This document shows, one piece after another, positions 16,833-25,111 of a DNA stretch of 32,466 bases. Both the position numbers and the translations under genes were made by a program. Within the stretch, counting starts at the first letter, position 1, and each line of letters opens with the position of its first letter. Under the pieces are notes generated by a model. It searched no databases and was not told where the DNA came from. It worked only from the letters and a program-made list of their open reading frames with translations. Where the stretch lies: the NCBI GenBank assembly GCA_945865375.1, contig CAMBEJ010000056.1, positions 1 to 32,466 of the forward strand, written 5' to 3'. The stretch is from Akkermansia muciniphila. Its GTDB lineage: Bacteria > Verrucomicrobiota > Verrucomicrobiia > Limisphaerales > F1-80-MAGS106.

Positions 16833-18257
16833 CTAGCCCTTCAGCTTCCGCTCCAGAATGTCACCCACCAGATTCGGGTTCGCCTTCCCTCTGCTGAGTT
16901 TCATCACCTGGCCTTTGAGGAAGTTCAACGCCGCCCCTTTCCCGGCGCGATAATCCTGAAAACTCCTCGGATTCGCAGCGATCGCCTCGTCGCACAACTT
17001 CTCGATCGCCCCGGCATCGCTGACTTGCATCAACCCCTTACCTTCGACGATGCTGGTCGGCGATTCTCCGCTCATGAACATCTCCGCAAAAACCTCCTGA
17101 GCGATCTTTGAACTGATTTTCCCACATTCCACGAGCTCCACGAGCTCCACCAGCGACCCCGTTGCAAACTTCAATCCGCCCAGATCCAGGCCGCTCTCTG
17201 ACATCTTCGCCCGCAAATTGTTAATGACCCAGTTCGCTACCGCTTTGGGGTGGGCCACTTTGACCGCAATGGTTTCGAAATAATCCCCCAAAGCCCTGTC
17301 GTTAACAAAAGTCTCCGCATCAGGGCCAGGCAACTGGTATGCGGTGATAAAACGCTGCTTCCTGGCCAGCGGCAGTTCCACCAAACGGGACCGCACTCCT
17401 GCCATCCATTCCTCGGTGGGTTCAAACGGCATGAGGTCGGGATCCGGAAAGTAACGGTAGTCGTGAGCGTCCTCTTTCGACCGCATGCTTTCAGTGACGC
17501 CGGCTCCGTCATCCCACCGGCGCGTTTCCTGACGCAACGTGCCACCTTTGCTGACGACCTCAATCTGGCGTGGAATTTCGTATTCCAGAGCTCGGCCGAC
17601 GCCACTGAAGCTGTTCATGTTCTTTATTTCAATCTTGGCTCCCAACTCTGCCTGCCCCACAGGCCGCACGCTGACGTTCACATCGCACCGCACCATGCCC
17701 TTTTCCATGTCGCAACTGCTGATGCCTCCGTACATCAAGACGTCCTTGAGGGCGCTCAAGTACGCGCACGCCATGTCTGCGCTCGTGATGTCCGGTTCGG
17801 AAACAACCTCCATCAAAGGCACCCCGGCCCGGTTGAAATCCACTCCGCTAGTCCGGTCAAAATGAACGTTCTTTCCTACGTCCTCCTCCAAATGGGCCCG
17901 CGTGATGCGCACCTGTCTCACTCTGCCCTCAAACTCAAAATCCAACACCCCGTTGCGTGTCGATGGCCGGTCATACTGCGTGATCTGGTAGTTTTTGGAG
18001 GCGTCTGGATAGAAGTAGTTCTTCCGGTCAAACTTCGCCGAGGCAGGCACCTCGCATCGCAAGAGCAAGCCTGTCAAAACCGTGAGCTTCAACGCCTCCT
18101 CGTTCGCGACAGGCAGCACGCCCGGCAAACCCAGACAAACAGGGCAGACGTTCGTGTTCGGGGCCGCCCCAAACGCATTCGCGCAACCACACCACATCTT
18201 CGACTTTGTCTTCAGCTGAACGTGGGTTTCCAGGCCGATGACCGCTTCGTATTCCAT
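16833..18257 (-). CDS. gatB: Aspartyl/glutamyl-tRNA amidotransferase subunit B
   Basis: Kinase/tRNA-binding subunit of GatCAB, which converts misacylated Glu-tRNA(Gln) and Asp-tRNA(Asn) to their amide forms. The 474-residue product is full length. It starts with YEAVIGLETHVQLKTKSKMWCGC, followed by the zinc-associated NTNVCPVCLGLPGVLPV, then FDRKNYFYPDASKNYQITQYDRP, DFNRAGVPLMEVVSEPDI, VRCDVNVSVRP, KIEIKNMNSF and ESMRSKEDAHDYRYFPDPDL. The C-terminal GatB/YqeY helical domain ends with KGAALNFLKGQVMKLSRGKANPNLVGDIL. Its presence implies indirect amidation and hence missing GlnRS and/or AsnRS in this organism. gatA and gatC are not adjacent. It is divergent from carB, with about 108 bases between them. 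Confidence 0.95.
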   Translation of the reverse strand: MEYEAVIGLETHVQLKTKSKMWCGCANAFGAAPNTNVCPVCLGLPGVLPVANEEALKLTVLTGLLLRCEVPASAKFDRKNYFYPDASKNYQITQYDRPSTRNGVLDFEFEGRVRQVRITRAHLEEDVGKNVHFDRTSGVDFNRAGVPLMEVVSEPDITSADMACAYLSALKDVLMYGGISSCDMEKGMVRCDVNVSVRPVGQAELGAKIEIKNMNSFSGVGRALEYEIPRQIEVVSKGGTLRQETRRWDDGAGVTESMRSKEDAHDYRYFPDPDLMPFEPTEEWMAGVRSRLVELPLARKQRFITAYQLPGPDAETFVNDRALGDYFETIAVKVAHPKAVANWVINNLRAKMSESGLDLGGLKFATGSLVELVELVECGKISSKIAQEVFAEMFMSGESPTSIVEGKGLMQVSDAGAIEKLCDEAIAANPRSFQDYRAGKGAALNFLKGQVMKLSRGKANPNLVGDILERKLKG

Positions 18258-18365
18258 AGATCAGGCCATTGATGACACATCTCGCCGCCCCTGAACATCC
18301 CTTTTTCAAAAGCTTCAAAAAAACTCGCGTTCATCCCGATTCCTGCCTACGGTTCGACGCTTTTT

Positions 18366-19871
18366 ATGCCCAAGCGCACTGACATCCATTCGGTTCTCAT
18401 CATCGGAGCTGGCCCGATCATCATCGGCCAAGCTTGCGAGTTCGATTATTCAGGCACCCAAGCCTGCAAAGCACTCAAGGAAGAGGGCTACCGGGTCGTC
18501 CTCATCAATTCGAACCCGGCGACCATCATGACCGATCCCGAATTCGCGGATCGGACCTACATCGAGCCTATCACGCCCGAAACTGTCGAAAAAATCATCA
18601 CCCGCGAAAAAGAAGAGATGCGGCGGCTCAACGCCTCTGGTAAGCTGGTTCTCCTCCCCACGCTCGGCGGACAGACCGCCCTCAACACAGCGATGGCGCT
18701 CCACAAAAATGGTGTGCTCCAACGCCACGAAATCGAGATGATCGGAGCCAAAGCCGATGCCATTCATAGGGGCGAAGACCGACTGGCCTTCAAGGAGTTG
18801 ATGATCCAAATTGGCCTCGACGTCCCAATTTCGGGCGTCGCCCACAACCTCGAGGAAGCACGCGTCGTCGCCGAAACGATCGGACGATTCCCGCTCATCA
18901 TCCGGCCCGCCTTCACCCTCGGAGGGACTGGAGGAGGGATCGCCTACAATCGTGAAGAATTCGATGGGATCGCCAAGCGCGGCATGGACCTCTCTCCTGT
19001 ATCCGAGGTCTTGATCGAGGAATCCCTGCTCGGATGGAAGGAATACGAGATGGAAGTCATGCGCGATCACGCCGACAATTGTGTGATCGTTTGTTCCATC
19101 GAGAACTTCGATCCCATGGGGGTCCATACCGGAGACTCCATCACGGTCGCCCCCATCCAAACGCTCACCGACAAGGAATACCAGATCATGCGCGACGCCA
19201 GTTTCGCTGTCATACGGGCCGTGGGTGTCGAAACAGGTGGCTCAAATATCCAGTTCGGCGTCAATCCTGATAACGGACGGATGGTCATCATCGAGATGAA
19301 CCCGCGAGTCTCCCGAAGCTCCGCGCTCGCGTCCAAAGCCACTGGCTTTCCCATCGCGAAGATCGCCGCAAAACTGGCCGTCGGCTATCTGCTGGACGAG
19401 ATCCGGAACGACATCACTCGCGAAACCCCGGCCAGCTTCGAGCCCACAATCGATTACGTGGTCACAAAGATCCCCCGCTTTGCCTTCGAAAAATTTCCTC
19501 AAGCCGACCCAACTCTGAACACCCAGATGAAAAGCGTCGGCGAAGCCATGGCGATCGGCCGCACCTTCAAGGAGAGCCTCCAAAAATGTCTGCGCTCCCT
19601 CGAGATAGGGCGCAGCGGCCTAGGGGGTGACGGCAAACCCTGGCGGATTGGAACCGAACTGTACGGCGACCGCGACATCCTCCCGCGCGATGTCATCAGC
19701 CGCAAACTCAGCGTTCCCAACGCCGAGCGCATCTTCTTTATCCGCCACGCCCTCCGCGCAGGATTCACCATCGACGACATCTTCAACCTCACCAAAATCG
19801 ACCGTTGGTTCCTGGTCCAGATCAAAGAAATTGTGGACTTCGAGGAGGAACTGGCGAGGTCGAAGAACTAG
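18366..19871 (+). CDS. carB: Carbamoyl-phosphate synthase large chain, N-terminal half only (CarB1-like)
   Basis: Encodes only the first of the two ATP-grasp halves of CarB, 501 residues against about 1070 for the fused protein. The start [30 protein letters not shown] is canonical. It then carries [76 protein letters not shown] and [32 protein letters not shown]: the carboxyphosphate-forming site. It ends in the oligomerisation region at [29 protein letters not shown], with a clean TAG. The carbamate-phosphorylating half and the allosteric domain are absent, and the 48 bases before the next gene show no remnant in any frame. A separate carB2 is expected elsewhere, as in Aquifex and some methanogens. 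A four-residue insertion lies before LVLLPTLGG. Confidence 0.9.
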   Translation: MPKRTDIHSVLIIGAGPIIIGQACEFDYSGTQACKALKEEGYRVVLINSNPATIMTDPEFADRTYIEPITPETVEKIITREKEEMRRLNASGKLVLLPTLGGQTALNTAMALHKNGVLQRHEIEMIGAKADAIHRGEDRLAFKELMIQIGLDVPISGVAHNLEEARVVAETIGRFPLIIRPAFTLGGTGGGIAYNREEFDGIAKRGMDLSPVSEVLIEESLLGWKEYEMEVMRDHADNCVIVCSIENFDPMGVHTGDSITVAPIQTLTDKEYQIMRDASFAVIRAVGVETGGSNIQFGVNPDNGRMVIIEMNPRVSRSSALASKATGFPIAKIAAKLAVGYLLDEIRNDITRETPASFEPTIDYVVTKIPRFAFEKFPQADPTLNTQMKSVGEAMAIGRTFKESLQKCLRSLEIGRSGLGGDGKPWRIGTELYGDRDILPRDVISRKLSVPNAERIFFIRHALRAGFTIDDIFNLTKIDRWFLVQIKEIVDFEEELARSKN

Positions 19872-19919
19872 GGTTTCAGCAACATTTTGCGCGGCCGCGC
19901 ACCGGTACAGGCGCCTCCC

Positions 19920-21137
19920 TCACTCGTAGCGCAGAGCCTCAATGGGGTCGAGCTGGGCCGCTTTTCGGGCCGGATAAAATCCAAAGAAAATGCCTATCGC
20001 GGCGCTGAAAACAAAAGCGATCATGATCGAGTCCGTTGACACGAGAGTGGCCCAGCCAAAGTTGGCGGCCAGAAGCCGCGAACTGCCAACGCCCGTGGCG
20101 ATCCCTATCACTCCACCCAAGATGCTGAGCACCACGGCCTCGATGAGGAATTGTAGCAGGATGTCCCGGCTCCGTGCTCCGACTGCCATCCGCACCCCGA
20201 TCTCCCTGGTCCGCTCCGTCACGCTCACCAACATGATGTTCATGATGCCAATCCCTCCCACCAAAAGGGAAACCCCGGCAATGGACCCTAGGAGCACCGT
20301 CATGATTTTTGAGGTCGCCGTCGCCGTATCCGAGATCTCCTGCTGGGTGCGGACAATGAAATCGTCATCCTTGGCGGGCCCGATTTTGTGCCGCTGTCTC
20401 AAGAGATCGGAAAGCTCGGACTGCACATCCGCAAGCGTCTCTGGGGACGCCGCTTGAACGGTGAAGGATCGAAACGTGGTCTGCCCAGTCAGGCGCTTCA
20501 TGGCGCTCGTGAACGGCACCAGAACCACGTCATCCTGATCACTCCCCATCATCGACATGCCCTTCCCCGCCAGTGCCCCTACAATCGTGAACGGCGCGTT
20601 TTTGATCCGCACAATCTGTCCCACGGGATCTGAATCCCCGAACAAGGTGGCCGCTGCGGTTTTCCCGATCAAGGCGACTTTGTTGGAATTGCGTACGTCT
20701 TGGTCGGTAAAATTGGACCCGCTCTCAACCGGCCATGCCCGGATTTCGACGTAATCCTCTCCGACGCCCATGACCTGCGTGTTGATGTTTTGATTTCCGG
20801 CTGCGAGTTGCGCAAACGTGCGCACTTCCGGGCTCACACCGTTGATTCCCGACACCTCTTTTCGGATGGCATCAAAGTCCTCGCGCGTCAGTGAGGACGC
20901 ACTGCCAAATCCCATGCTGAAACCGCCCCGAGAAGAGTTGCCGGCGAGAACCAAGACGACGTTCTGCCCGAGGCTGGCGATCTGCGCTTCAACCTGTGCC
21001 TTGGCGCCATTCCCAATGCTCACCATCGCTATCACCGCCCCCACCCCGATGATGATCCCGAGCATCGTCAACAAGGTCCGGAGCGTGTTGCGCCTCAGCG
21101 CACGGATCGCGATTCGTAATGTGGCAAGTAGGATCAT
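19920..21137 (-). CDS. MacB-type ABC transporter permease
   Basis: A 405-residue inner-membrane mechanotransmission permease. It starts with the family's RIAIRALRRNTLRTLLTMLGIIIGVGAVIAMVSIGNGAK (TM1), has a large periplasmic domain (about 45-275), and ends with three C-terminal helices containing GGIGIMNIMLVSVTERTREIGVRMAVGARSRDIL, a signature of MacB/FtsX permeases, and GFYPARKAAQLDPIEALRYE. It is encoded separately from its ATPase, unlike E. coli MacB, which is a fusion. The start codon overlaps the ATPase stop codon (ATGA, 21134-21137), so translation is coupled. It is the last gene of the sigma-factor operon. It probably works with the MacA-like adaptor and an outer-membrane TolC-like channel encoded elsewhere. 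Confidence 0.92.
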   Translation of the reverse strand: MILLATLRIAIRALRRNTLRTLLTMLGIIIGVGAVIAMVSIGNGAKAQVEAQIASLGQNVVLVLAGNSSRGGFSMGFGSASSLTREDFDAIRKEVSGINGVSPEVRTFAQLAAGNQNINTQVMGVGEDYVEIRAWPVESGSNFTDQDVRNSNKVALIGKTAAATLFGDSDPVGQIVRIKNAPFTIVGALAGKGMSMMGSDQDDVVLVPFTSAMKRLTGQTTFRSFTVQAASPETLADVQSELSDLLRQRHKIGPAKDDDFIVRTQQEISDTATATSKIMTVLLGSIAGVSLLVGGIGIMNIMLVSVTERTREIGVRMAVGARSRDILLQFLIEAVVLSILGGVIGIATGVGSSRLLAANFGWATLVSTDSIMIAFVFSAAIGIFFGFYPARKAAQLDPIEALRYE

Positions 21138-21895
21138 GGGGCAAGCTGGATGGCTTTTTGTTCTTCTTCGAGTTTTTTCAGTTGCGTGGGCGCGTCCAAC
21201 CGATCCTCCACCGCCTGGTCGCTCACGACACGCCCGTCTCGCATCACTATCATGCGTTTCGTGTAACGCGCCACATCCATCTCATGGGTGACCATCACAA
21301 CCGTCATTCCCTTGCAGTTCAGCTCCTGGAAAATCCCCATGATCTCGATGCTTGTCTGGCTGTCCAGGTTGCCTGTGGGTTCGTCAGCCAGCAACAGCTT
21401 CGGTCGGTTGACAAGCGCCCGGGCGATAGCCACGCGTTGCTGCTGTCCCCCAGAAAGCTGGTTGGGATGATGATCCGACCGATCCCCCAATCCGACCAGC
21501 TTCAACGACTCCATCGACCGCTCCCGTTGCTCACCGGCCCCGATGCGATTCCTCGAGTAAAGAAGCGGCAGCTCCACGTTCTCCAGGGCCGAGGTTCGGG
21601 ACAACAAATTAAAGCCCTGAAACACAAAACCGATTTTCTCGTTCCGCAAATCAGCAAGATCATCCCGCCCCAACTCGCCGATATCCACGCCATCCAACAG
21701 GTACTTGCCGCCGCTGGGACGATCCAGGCACCCGATCGTGTTCATCATCGTGGATTTACCCGAACCGCTAGCTCCCATGATCGCCACAAATTCGCCCGGC
21801 ATCACCGTGAGCGTGACGCCGCGAACCGCCCGCACTTCGATCTCACCGGTCTGGTAAGTCTTGGTGAAATGATCGAGCTGAATGATGGGTTGCAT
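21134..21895 (-). CDS. MacB-type ABC transporter ATPase
   Basis: A 253-residue ATP-binding subunit of the LolD/MacB class. It has Walker [17 protein letters not shown]-loop [23 protein letters not shown], signature [15 protein letters not shown], Walker [17 protein letters not shown] and H-loop [11 protein letters not shown]. The Q-loop FQGFNLL and the [11 protein letters not shown] block are typical of MacB. The in-frame ORF runs to 22075, but residues before [17 protein letters not shown] are arginine-rich, overlap the adaptor gene and do not fit the family, so I start at 21895. It overlaps the permease gene by 4 bases and lies 52 bases after the adaptor gene. It powers export from the periplasm by conformational coupling in known MacB systems. 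Confidence 0.93.
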   Translation of the reverse strand: MQPIIQLDHFTKTYQTGEIEVRAVRGVTLTVMPGEFVAIMGASGSGKSTMMNTIGCLDRPSGGKYLLDGVDIGELGRDDLADLRNEKIGFVFQGFNLLSRTSALENVELPLLYSRNRIGAGEQRERSMESLKLVGLGDRSDHHPNQLSGGQQQRVAIARALVNRPKLLLADEPTGNLDSQTSIEIMGIFQELNCKGMTVVMVTHEMDVARYTKRMIVMRDGRVVSDQAVEDRLDAPTQLKKLEEEQKAIQLAP

Positions 21896-21947
21896 CCGGA
21901 AATAAGGAGCGTCGAATGGGGTTCCGCAAAGAGTCGCTTGAGAATCG

Positions 21948-23435
21948 TCAACGCGGACCCCGACCGCCGCCGCCGCCGCCGGGACGACCGCCGAACGGCC
22001 CACCAAATGGGCTGCTCCCACCCGATTGCGCCCCACCCGCCGGGGATGCGGGCAAGTTGAGACCCGTCGCCACAAGATCGCCTTCCTGAAGTCCGCTCAG
22101 GATCTCCGTGTAGGATCCATCCGTAACCCCCGCCTTGACGGTCACAGGTTTCAAAACAGCCGGTTTACCCTCGACACCTGTTCCTTTTTCCAGGACGTAA
22201 ACCGTCCGGGTCACGGGACCGTCCTGCGAAGCCCTGGGCCCTCCTCCTTGTCGTCCAGATCCGCCTCCTCCCCCGCCCCTGCCCCCTTCACCACCCCCAC
22301 GGGAACGCATCCCTTCACGCATCCGCTCCCGATCCTCAGGGGACATGCTCTCGAAACGCTTGCGCATTTCTTCACGATTCGAAGTCGTGCCGCCTTCTTC
22401 AGAGGGTGTCGAAACCGACGCCACCGTGGTGTTGCTTTCGCTCACAGAGGTTTTCAAAACCAGGTTCGTCTTCGAGGATGGGCTGTTGGTTGCTTTGGCG
22501 ACCTCTGGAGGCCTGAAGCGCAGCGCGGCGTTGGCCAGACGCAATACTCCCGGCTTCTGGGCCGTCACCACCGTCGCATTCGCAGTCATCCCGGGGCGCA
22601 GCCTGAGGTCCGCGTTGTTCACTTCAACCACGGTCGTGTAATACACCACATTCTGGTTTGTCGTGGGCGCGTAACGGACCTGCTTCACCAACCCTTGAAA
22701 CGACCTCGACGCGAAAGCGTCCACGTTGAAGTTGACCTTCTGCCCCACATCAACTCCCCCGATATCCGTCTCCGAAACCATGGCTTCAATCTGCATTTTG
22801 GAGAGATCGTTCGCGATCAGAAACAGCGTGGGGGTGCTAAAACTGGCCGCCACCGTCTGGCCCACATCCACGTTCCGGGAAATAACCACTCCATTGATAG
22901 GCGCGTAAATCGTGGTTCTCGAGAGCTCCACCCGGCTCTTGTTCACCGATGCCTGCCGGGTCTTGACAATCGCCTCGGCCTGATGGAGTTGCGCCTGAGC
23001 TCTCTCATGCTCGGCCGTGGAGATGAGTTCGCTGACTCGCAACGCCGTGCTCCGCTTGAAATTCAACTGCTCCATCTCCAGCCCCGCCATGGAGTTGGCA
23101 AGCTCCGCTTCGGCTTGCGTGATGTTCTGTTGGTAGGTCGAGGGATCGATCTGGGCGATCACTTGTCCATTTGTGACCACCGAGTTGAAGTCGACGTTCA
23201 TCTCCTGGATAATCCCGGAGATCTGGCTGCCCACCTGCACGCTCTTGACCGGGCTGATCTGGCCGTTGGCGGTCACTGACTGAACGATATCTCCCCGGGT
23301 CACTGCCGAGGTCTTGTAATCGACAGGTTTGTCCTGGGATCGCTTTTGCTTGTACCACCACCCGCCACCGACTCCTCCTACGAGCAGCAAAATCAAGATC
23401 CACTTCCACATTCCAGAGCCCTTCTTCGATGCCAT
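21948..23435 (-). CDS. MacA-like periplasmic adaptor (HlyD/RND-type) with glycine-rich insertions
   Basis: A 495-residue membrane fusion protein. A short cytoplasmic N-terminus is followed by an anchor helix (WKWILILLLVGGVGGGWWY, about 11-29). The lipoyl/barrel-sandwich half is at about 45-85 (RGDIVQSVTANGQISPVKSVQVGSQISGII), an alpha-hairpin coiled coil at about 95-180, the second lipoyl half as TTIYAPINGVVISRNVDVGQTV, and a beta-barrel as MQIEAMVSETDIGGVDVGQKVNF. Two unusual stretches follow: a Ser/Thr-rich then R/G-rich segment at about 330-405, including REEMRKRFESMSPEDRERMREGMRSRGG, and a Gly/Pro-rich C-terminal tail. Membrane-proximal domain strands (VTVKAGVTDGSYTEILSGLQEGDLVATGL) lie between them. 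The gene begins 3 bases after the Spy-like gene ends and precedes the MacB ATPase gene. Confidence 0.9.
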   Translation of the reverse strand: MASKKGSGMWKWILILLLVGGVGGGWWYKQKRSQDKPVDYKTSAVTRGDIVQSVTANGQISPVKSVQVGSQISGIIQEMNVDFNSVVTNGQVIAQIDPSTYQQNITQAEAELANSMAGLEMEQLNFKRSTALRVSELISTAEHERAQAQLHQAEAIVKTRQASVNKSRVELSRTTIYAPINGVVISRNVDVGQTVAASFSTPTLFLIANDLSKMQIEAMVSETDIGGVDVGQKVNFNVDAFASRSFQGLVKQVRYAPTTNQNVVYYTTVVEVNNADLRLRPGMTANATVVTAQKPGVLRLANAALRFRPPEVAKATNSPSSKTNLVLKTSVSESNTTVASVSTPSEEGGTTSNREEMRKRFESMSPEDRERMREGMRSRGGGEGGRGGGGGGSGRQGGGPRASQDGPVTRTVYVLEKGTGVEGKPAVLKPVTVKAGVTDGSYTEILSGLQEGDLVATGLNLPASPAGGAQSGGSSPFGGPFGGRPGGGGGGRGPR

Positions 23436-23438
23436 AAA

Positions 23439-23867
23439 TCAACGCCTCTCGTTATCCCGGTCGTCCCGACGTCCCGGCTCCGGCCGAGCGAACTTGCGAA
23501 AGGACACCTCCCGTTTCGATTCGAAATTCTTCAACAATAGCCGCTGTTGTTCGGTGAGGATCGGTTCGATCTTCCGGTTGCAGCGCCGCATGAGCTCGCA
23601 AACACGTCCGAAAGTATCTCCGTGAGCCGCGAAAATCTCCGCGTTCGTCTCCTCGACAAGCGGTCTGACCTTCGCCACCTGCGCCGCATCCAACTGCAAC
23701 TCGCGCGTCAACCGTTCCAAGGCACGCGCCGTCATGGACTTCGGATCAGGAGGACGAAAGGCGGCCTTCCTGCCTGTCGAATACCCCAATCCTCCGCCCG
23801 CTACAAACCCCGCTATAAAAACGGCGACAAGCGCGATTGCGGCTCTTCCTTTGAAAGTCGAGATCAT
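23439..23867 (-). CDS. Periplasmic Spy/CnrR-like (heavy-metal-sensor-type) protein
   Basis: A 142-residue membrane-anchored or exported helical protein. Residues 7-28 are a hydrophobic N-terminal segment (GRAAIALVAVFIAGFVAGGGLGYSTG). The rest is alpha-helical and charged, with the LTREL-x-LD-xx-Q (residues 52-62) and LTEQQRLLLKNFE (LTxxQ-type) patterns typical of Spy, CpxP and CnrR-like proteins. The C-terminus is Arg/Asp-rich. In known systems such proteins sense envelope stress or metal ions, or act as chaperones, and often signal to an anti-sigma factor. No His/Cys-rich metal site is visible; only single His and two Cys residues are seen, so metal binding is uncertain. It sits between the candidate anti-sigma factor and the adaptor gene, which supports a sensing role. 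Confidence 0.72.
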   Translation of the reverse strand: MISTFKGRAAIALVAVFIAGFVAGGGLGYSTGRKAAFRPPDPKSMTARALERLTRELQLDAAQVAKVRPLVEETNAEIFAAHGDTFGRVCELMRRCNRKIEPILTEQQRLLLKNFESKREVSFRKFARPEPGRRDDRDNERR

Positions 23868-23876
23868 GTCAACACC

Positions 23877-24170
23877 TCAGCGTAATGCCACAAATTGCAC
23901 CAGCATTCCCGAAAACTCCAACTCTTCGGCGGGCGACTCGGCCATCTGTGCCAAACTGGCTATGAGCGCAATCGCGGCAAGCCCCATCGCAAGCGCCACG
24001 CCACGTCGGCAAAGACGCATCACCACCGCCGTTTCCTTGTCGGATCCTAGACTATTCCATGCGGCCATCAACCGCAGCTCCAACCCAAATGACGGGGATC
24101 GAAGCTCCCTGTCCCACGAGAGCGCCGCCGATCGAAATAATCTCTCTAATGAATCTGGATTCTTGTTCAT
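23877..24170 (-). CDS. Small single-pass membrane protein, candidate anti-sigma factor
   Basis: A 97-residue protein whose ATG overlaps the sigma-factor stop codon (ATGA, 24167-24170). This is the usual arrangement of an ECF sigma factor and its regulator, and it decides the start; the frame itself extends to 24275. The N-terminal cytoplasmic half (MNKNPDSLERLFRSAALSWDRELRSPSFGLELRLMAAW) is amphipathic, and one hydrophobic helix lies at about 60-80 (GVALAMGLAAIALIASLAQM). The tail AESPAEELEFSG is short. There is no zinc-binding HxxxCxxC motif, so it is not a ZAS-type anti-sigma factor. The function is inferred from position and topology only. It may alternatively be just a small accessory membrane protein. 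Confidence 0.65.
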   Translation of the reverse strand: MNKNPDSLERLFRSAALSWDRELRSPSFGLELRLMAAWNSLGSDKETAVVMRLCRRGVALAMGLAAIALIASLAQMAESPAEELEFSGMLVQFVALR

Positions 24171-24790
24171 TTCTTTTTCTCGGCCATGAGCTGATCCAAC
24201 CGCTTTCGCATCTTGGCGCGTGCTCGAAAAGCCCTTACTTTCACAAGAGCCATGTTCCAGCCCGTCATTTGGCACACTTCAGCCACACTCCGGCCTTCCA
24301 TGTGCAGCAGGGTCACTACTAACCGGTCGGCCGGGCTCAAAAAACCGAGCAATTGGCCCACCAACTCACTCGATCCCACAGCATGCGATGGCGGCAGCTC
24401 TCCTGAGGTCATCGCAAGAGCCGTAATAGCCTGCTCTTCTTCCTCGGACAAATCCGCCAGACGAAACTCAGGCCGAACCCGCTCCTTCTCAATCTGCGAG
24501 AGGCACGAGTTGACCGCGATGCGTGATACCCAATGTTCCAACGGCACTTTTCCCGAATACTGATCCAGCTTGACGAACACCTTCATGAACACGGTCTGGA
24601 CCAGATCGTCCTCATCCGTGCGTTTAGGCAGATGCGACCGGACCAATCGCAACACAAAGGGATGCAACCTGTGAAAGAGCTGCCGGGCCGCTTCTCCATC
24701 CCCGCCGCGGACACGCTGCACGCACTCGGTGTAATCCCCCGCTGATTCTGCCGCATCCAAAGCCCCTAGCGCCTTTCTCTCGGTATTCAA
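24167..24790 (-). CDS. ECF-family RNA polymerase sigma factor
   Basis: A 207-residue alternative sigma factor. Region 2 is visible as LFHRLHPFVLRLVRSHLPKRTDEDDLVQTVFMKVFVKLDQY with the following EHWVSRIAVNSCLSQIEKERVRP. Region 4 is LSPADRLVVTLLHMEGRSVAEVCQMTGWNMALVKVRAFRARAKMRKRL, with the helix-turn-helix. Between them is a longer acidic linker (LSEEEEQAITALAMTSGELPP). The product should direct RNA polymerase to its own operon and to envelope genes. Downstream, with overlapping or near-touching ends, lie a membrane protein, a Spy-like protein and a MacAB system. The EF-hand gene is 21 bases upstream on the same strand, so sigma may be the second gene of the transcript. Confidence 0.92.
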   Translation of the reverse strand: MNTERKALGALDAAESAGDYTECVQRVRGGDGEAARQLFHRLHPFVLRLVRSHLPKRTDEDDLVQTVFMKVFVKLDQYSGKVPLEHWVSRIAVNSCLSQIEKERVRPEFRLADLSEEEEQAITALAMTSGELPPSHAVGSSELVGQLLGFLSPADRLVVTLLHMEGRSVAEVCQMTGWNMALVKVRAFRARAKMRKRLDQLMAEKKK

Positions 24791-24811
24791 GACCGAGTGC
24801 CCTTGGCCCGG

Positions 24812-25111
24812 TTACAGGTCTTTATTGCGCAAAGCATACAATCGACCTTCCGCCCGCACCGCACACAACGCATTCTCCGCTCTAGCAACCATGCCCGCCA
24901 TCTCCGCCCATTCCAGTGGGGTCACCCGGCCGTCCTTGTCCAGGTCCATCTGCGTCAATCTTTCCCTGATACCTTGTGCTTGATCGGTCGTCGGTGCCTG
25001 AGCGACCAGGGACTCGAACCACGCGCAAACGGTAAGAACGAGGATTTCAGCAAAACCAGCGAAGGACGGTGAAGCGGAAAGTGGCACGCCCCTATTCAAG
25101 CCCGCAGCCAT
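24812..25111 (-). CDS. Small EF-hand protein, probably exported
   Basis: A 99-residue protein. A hydrophobic N-terminal segment (FAGFAEILVLTVCAWFESLVAQA) is followed by a possible signal peptidase site at VAQA. The only recognisable motif is one EF-hand loop, DLDKDGRVTPLE, preceded by the helix GIRERLTQM, so calcium binding is likely. The rest is a helix (EWAEMAGMVARAENALCAVRAEG). The ATG at 25111 is chosen; an upstream TTG at 25123 would start just outside a palindromic repeat. The coding region ends 21 bases before the sigma-factor start on the same strand. Its promoter would have to lie in or beyond the 25125-25336 repeat. Whether it is functionally linked to the sigma circuit is unknown. 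Single EF-hand proteins of this size are common in this phylum. Confidence 0.6.
   Translation of the reverse strand: MAAGLNRGVPLSASPSFAGFAEILVLTVCAWFESLVAQAPTTDQAQGIRERLTQMDLDKDGRVTPLEWAEMAGMVARAENALCAVRAEGRLYALRNKDL

Noticed and set aside
17128-17155. Tandem nine-base GAGCTCCAC repeat in gatB as a possible insertion
   Set aside because: It encodes LVELVELVE, which aligns with the normal GatB helix without extra length.
19888-19901. Perfect palindrome TGCGCGGCCGCGCA between carB and the MacB permease gene as a bidirectional terminator
   Set aside because: No T-run follows in either direction, and the palindrome leaves almost no loop. It may be chance in GC-rich DNA.
25000-25030. tRNA T-arm-like GGTTCGAGTCC on the minus strand
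   Set aside because: The flanking bases do not form a five-pair T stem and no acceptor, D or anticodon arm is present. It lies inside the hydrophobic segment of the EF-hand gene.
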